A stretch of DNA of 64,000 nt from the NCBI GenBank assembly GCA_001899255.1, contig MKVX01000011.1:248001-312000 (forward strand). Direction: 5' to 3'. The translations under genes were made by a program, and so were the position numbers. The notes under the pieces were generated by a model. The model did not search any database. It was not told the origin of the DNA and worked only from the letters and a program-made list of their open reading frames with translations. Below are positions 62,905 through 64,000 of the stretch, piece after piece; positions within the stretch are counted from its first letter, which is position 1; every line of letters starts with the position of its first letter. Origin of the DNA: Rhizobiales bacterium 62-47 (GTDB lineage: Bacteria > Pseudomonadota > Alphaproteobacteria > Rhizobiales > Xanthobacteraceae).

Positions 62905-64000
62905 TGGGCCTGCCGCTCAGTTTCGCCCAACCGTTGCTGCTGACGGGTCTGCTTGCCTTGCCCGTGTTGTGGTGGCTGCTGCGCGTGATGCCGCCACGGC
63001 CGCGCCGGATCGATTTTCCGCCGACGCGATTGCTGTTCGATATTGCACCGAAGGAAGAAACACCGTCACGAACGCCGTGGTGGCTGACAGCGCTGCGCCT
63101 GCTCGCCGCCGCGCTGGTCATCATTGCCGCTGCCGGGCCGACCTGGAATCCGCGCACCGATGCCACCGGCAGCAACGGCCCGCTGGTCATCCTGCTCGAT
63201 GACGGCTGGAGTTCGGCGGCGAGTTGGGAGGCGCGCATCAAGGCCGCCGACGAGTTGATCGCCAACGCCGAGAACGACCGACGCGGCGTCGCCATCGTGC
63301 CGCTGTCCGAACCGACGCGGGACATCACGCTGGCGCCGGCCGGGACCGCCCGCGTCATGGTGCGGCAGTTGTCGCCGAAGCCTTACGCCGTCGAACGCGT
63401 CGAGACGCTGCCCGCCATCGCACGCTTCCTCAAGGCCAGCGGCGATTGCGACATCGCCTGGCTGTCCGACGGCATCGACACCGGGCGCGGCAGCGAATTC
63501 ATCGAAGGACTCGGCAAGATCGTGGAGAACCGACCGCTGACGATCTTCGATAGCGGCGCGGCACCGGCGCATGCGCTGGTCGCGGCCGAGAACGCTGCCG
63601 CCAAGATGACGGTGAAGGTGTTGCGCGCCAATGGCGGCGGCATCGATGCCGGCGTCATCCGCGCGCTGGATCAGAAGAATTCGCCGATCGGCGAGGCCCG
63701 CTTCAGCTTCGCGCCGCAGGAACGCGAGACGGAAGCCGCATTCGAACTGCCGGTCGAGTTACGCAACGACATCGCGCGGCTGGAGATCGCCGGCGAACGT
63801 TCGGCAGGCGCGGTGCAACTGCTCGACAAACGCTGGCGGCGGCGCGCCATCGGCATTGCCAGCGGCGCGACGACCGACACCGCGCAGCCGCTGCTGGCAT
63901 CGACGTTCTATCTCACGCGCGCACTGGCGCCGTTCGCCGACGTGCGGCTCGGCGATCGCGGCGCGCCGGCGCAAGCGATTGCGCAATTCCTCGACCAGAA
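62901..64000 (+). CDS. BatA/DUF4159-type membrane protein, N-terminal part (3' end outside window)
   Basis: An open frame of more than 360 codons starts at the ATG in ATGA of the preceding gene and runs off the right edge. It begins with SFAQPLLLTGLLALPVLWWL (BatA-like anchor), then PRPRRIDFPPTRLLFDI, a second helix (RLLAAALVIIAAAGPTW) and a VWA-like segment starting NGPLVILLDDGWSSAASWEA. This architecture is that of the long DUF4159 proteins in MoxR-DUF58 operons; the DUF4159 domain itself would lie outside the window. Confidence 0.8.
   Translation, partial: MMGLPLSFAQPLLLTGLLALPVLWWLLRVMPPRPRRIDFPPTRLLFDIAPKEETPSRTPWWLTALRLLAAALVIIAAAGPTWNPRTDATGSNGPLVILLDDGWSSAASWEARIKAADELIANAENDRRGVAIVPLSEPTRDITLAPAGTARVMVRQLSPKPYAVERVETLPAIARFLKASGDCDIAWLSDGIDTGRGSEFIEGLGKIVENRPLTIFDSGAAPAHALVAAENAAAKMTVKVLRANGGGIDAGVIRALDQKNSPIGEARFSFAPQERETEAAFELPVELRNDIARLEIAGERSAGAVQLLDKRWRRRAIGIASGATTDTAQPLLASTFYLTRALAPFADVRLGDRGAPAQAIAQFLDQ

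Overview
The window is a high-GC alphaproteobacterial chromosome segment, most likely from the Bradyrhizobium/Rhodopseudomonas/Afipia group. Indicators are the fused cytochrome b/c1 gene (fbcH), the fused anthranilate synthase trpE(G) behind a Trp-codon leader, the cell-cycle methyltransferase CcrM, the mutY-dciA-dsbA-smc gene order, and families common in that group (DUF1236, DUF3096, DUF6111, DUF1285). It is a core housekeeping region. I see no phage, integron, IS element, CRISPR array, tRNA or rRNA. Genus placement is inference.

Layout. 0-8 kb: end of a DUF2339 membrane protein, a secreted protein, acrylyl-CoA reductase, a SleB-type cell wall hydrolase and pyruvate phosphate dikinase with a Lys/Ala tail. 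8-15 kb: DUF3096, DUF1236, glyS-glyQ, an S49 protease, an N6-methyltransferase and DUF2007. 15-27 kb: polyprenyl synthase, ispE with a TPR lipoprotein-like partner, ETF-quinone oxidoreductase, uracil-DNA glycosylase, GT39 transferase, RNase HII, a radical SAM protein, a GT2-like protein, MoaB and a zinc metallopeptidase. 28-39 kb: ccrM with clustered GANTC sites at its start codon, a GST, a flavin monooxygenase, mutY, dciA-like, dsbA-like, smc and an Rsm22 methyltransferase. 40-46 kb: a decayed regulator/MAPEG gene pair, DUF454, a secreted-repeat protein, lemA, an HtpX-like protease, two tandem ParA-fold NTPases and apt. 46-55 kb: trpE(G) with an attenuator-type leader, a His/Gly-rich secreted protein, a FAD oxidoreductase, a DLH/GNAT pair and the cytochrome bc1 genes. 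55-64 kb: trmL, queE, queD, hemF, cca with three overlapping partners, and the MoxR-DUF58-DUF4159 operon running off the right edge.

Functional links. GlyQS form one enzyme. IspE and the polyprenyl synthase supply the quinone side chain used by ETF-QO and cytochrome bc1. QueE and QueD act on the queuosine path, and TrmL also modifies tRNA wobble bases. MutY and the uracil glycosylase are base-excision enzymes. CcrM and SMC are cell-cycle and chromosome functions.

The intergenic space is dominated by four families of dispersed palindromic elements (A to D below), often between convergent genes; one copy supplies the queD stop codon. The most interesting signals are the trp leader (two tandem Trp codons plus a strong downstream hairpin), three GAGTC sites within 19 bp touching the ccrM start, the deletion remnant at 40 kb, the paired ParA-fold genes without ParB, and QueD lacking the usual catalytic cysteine.
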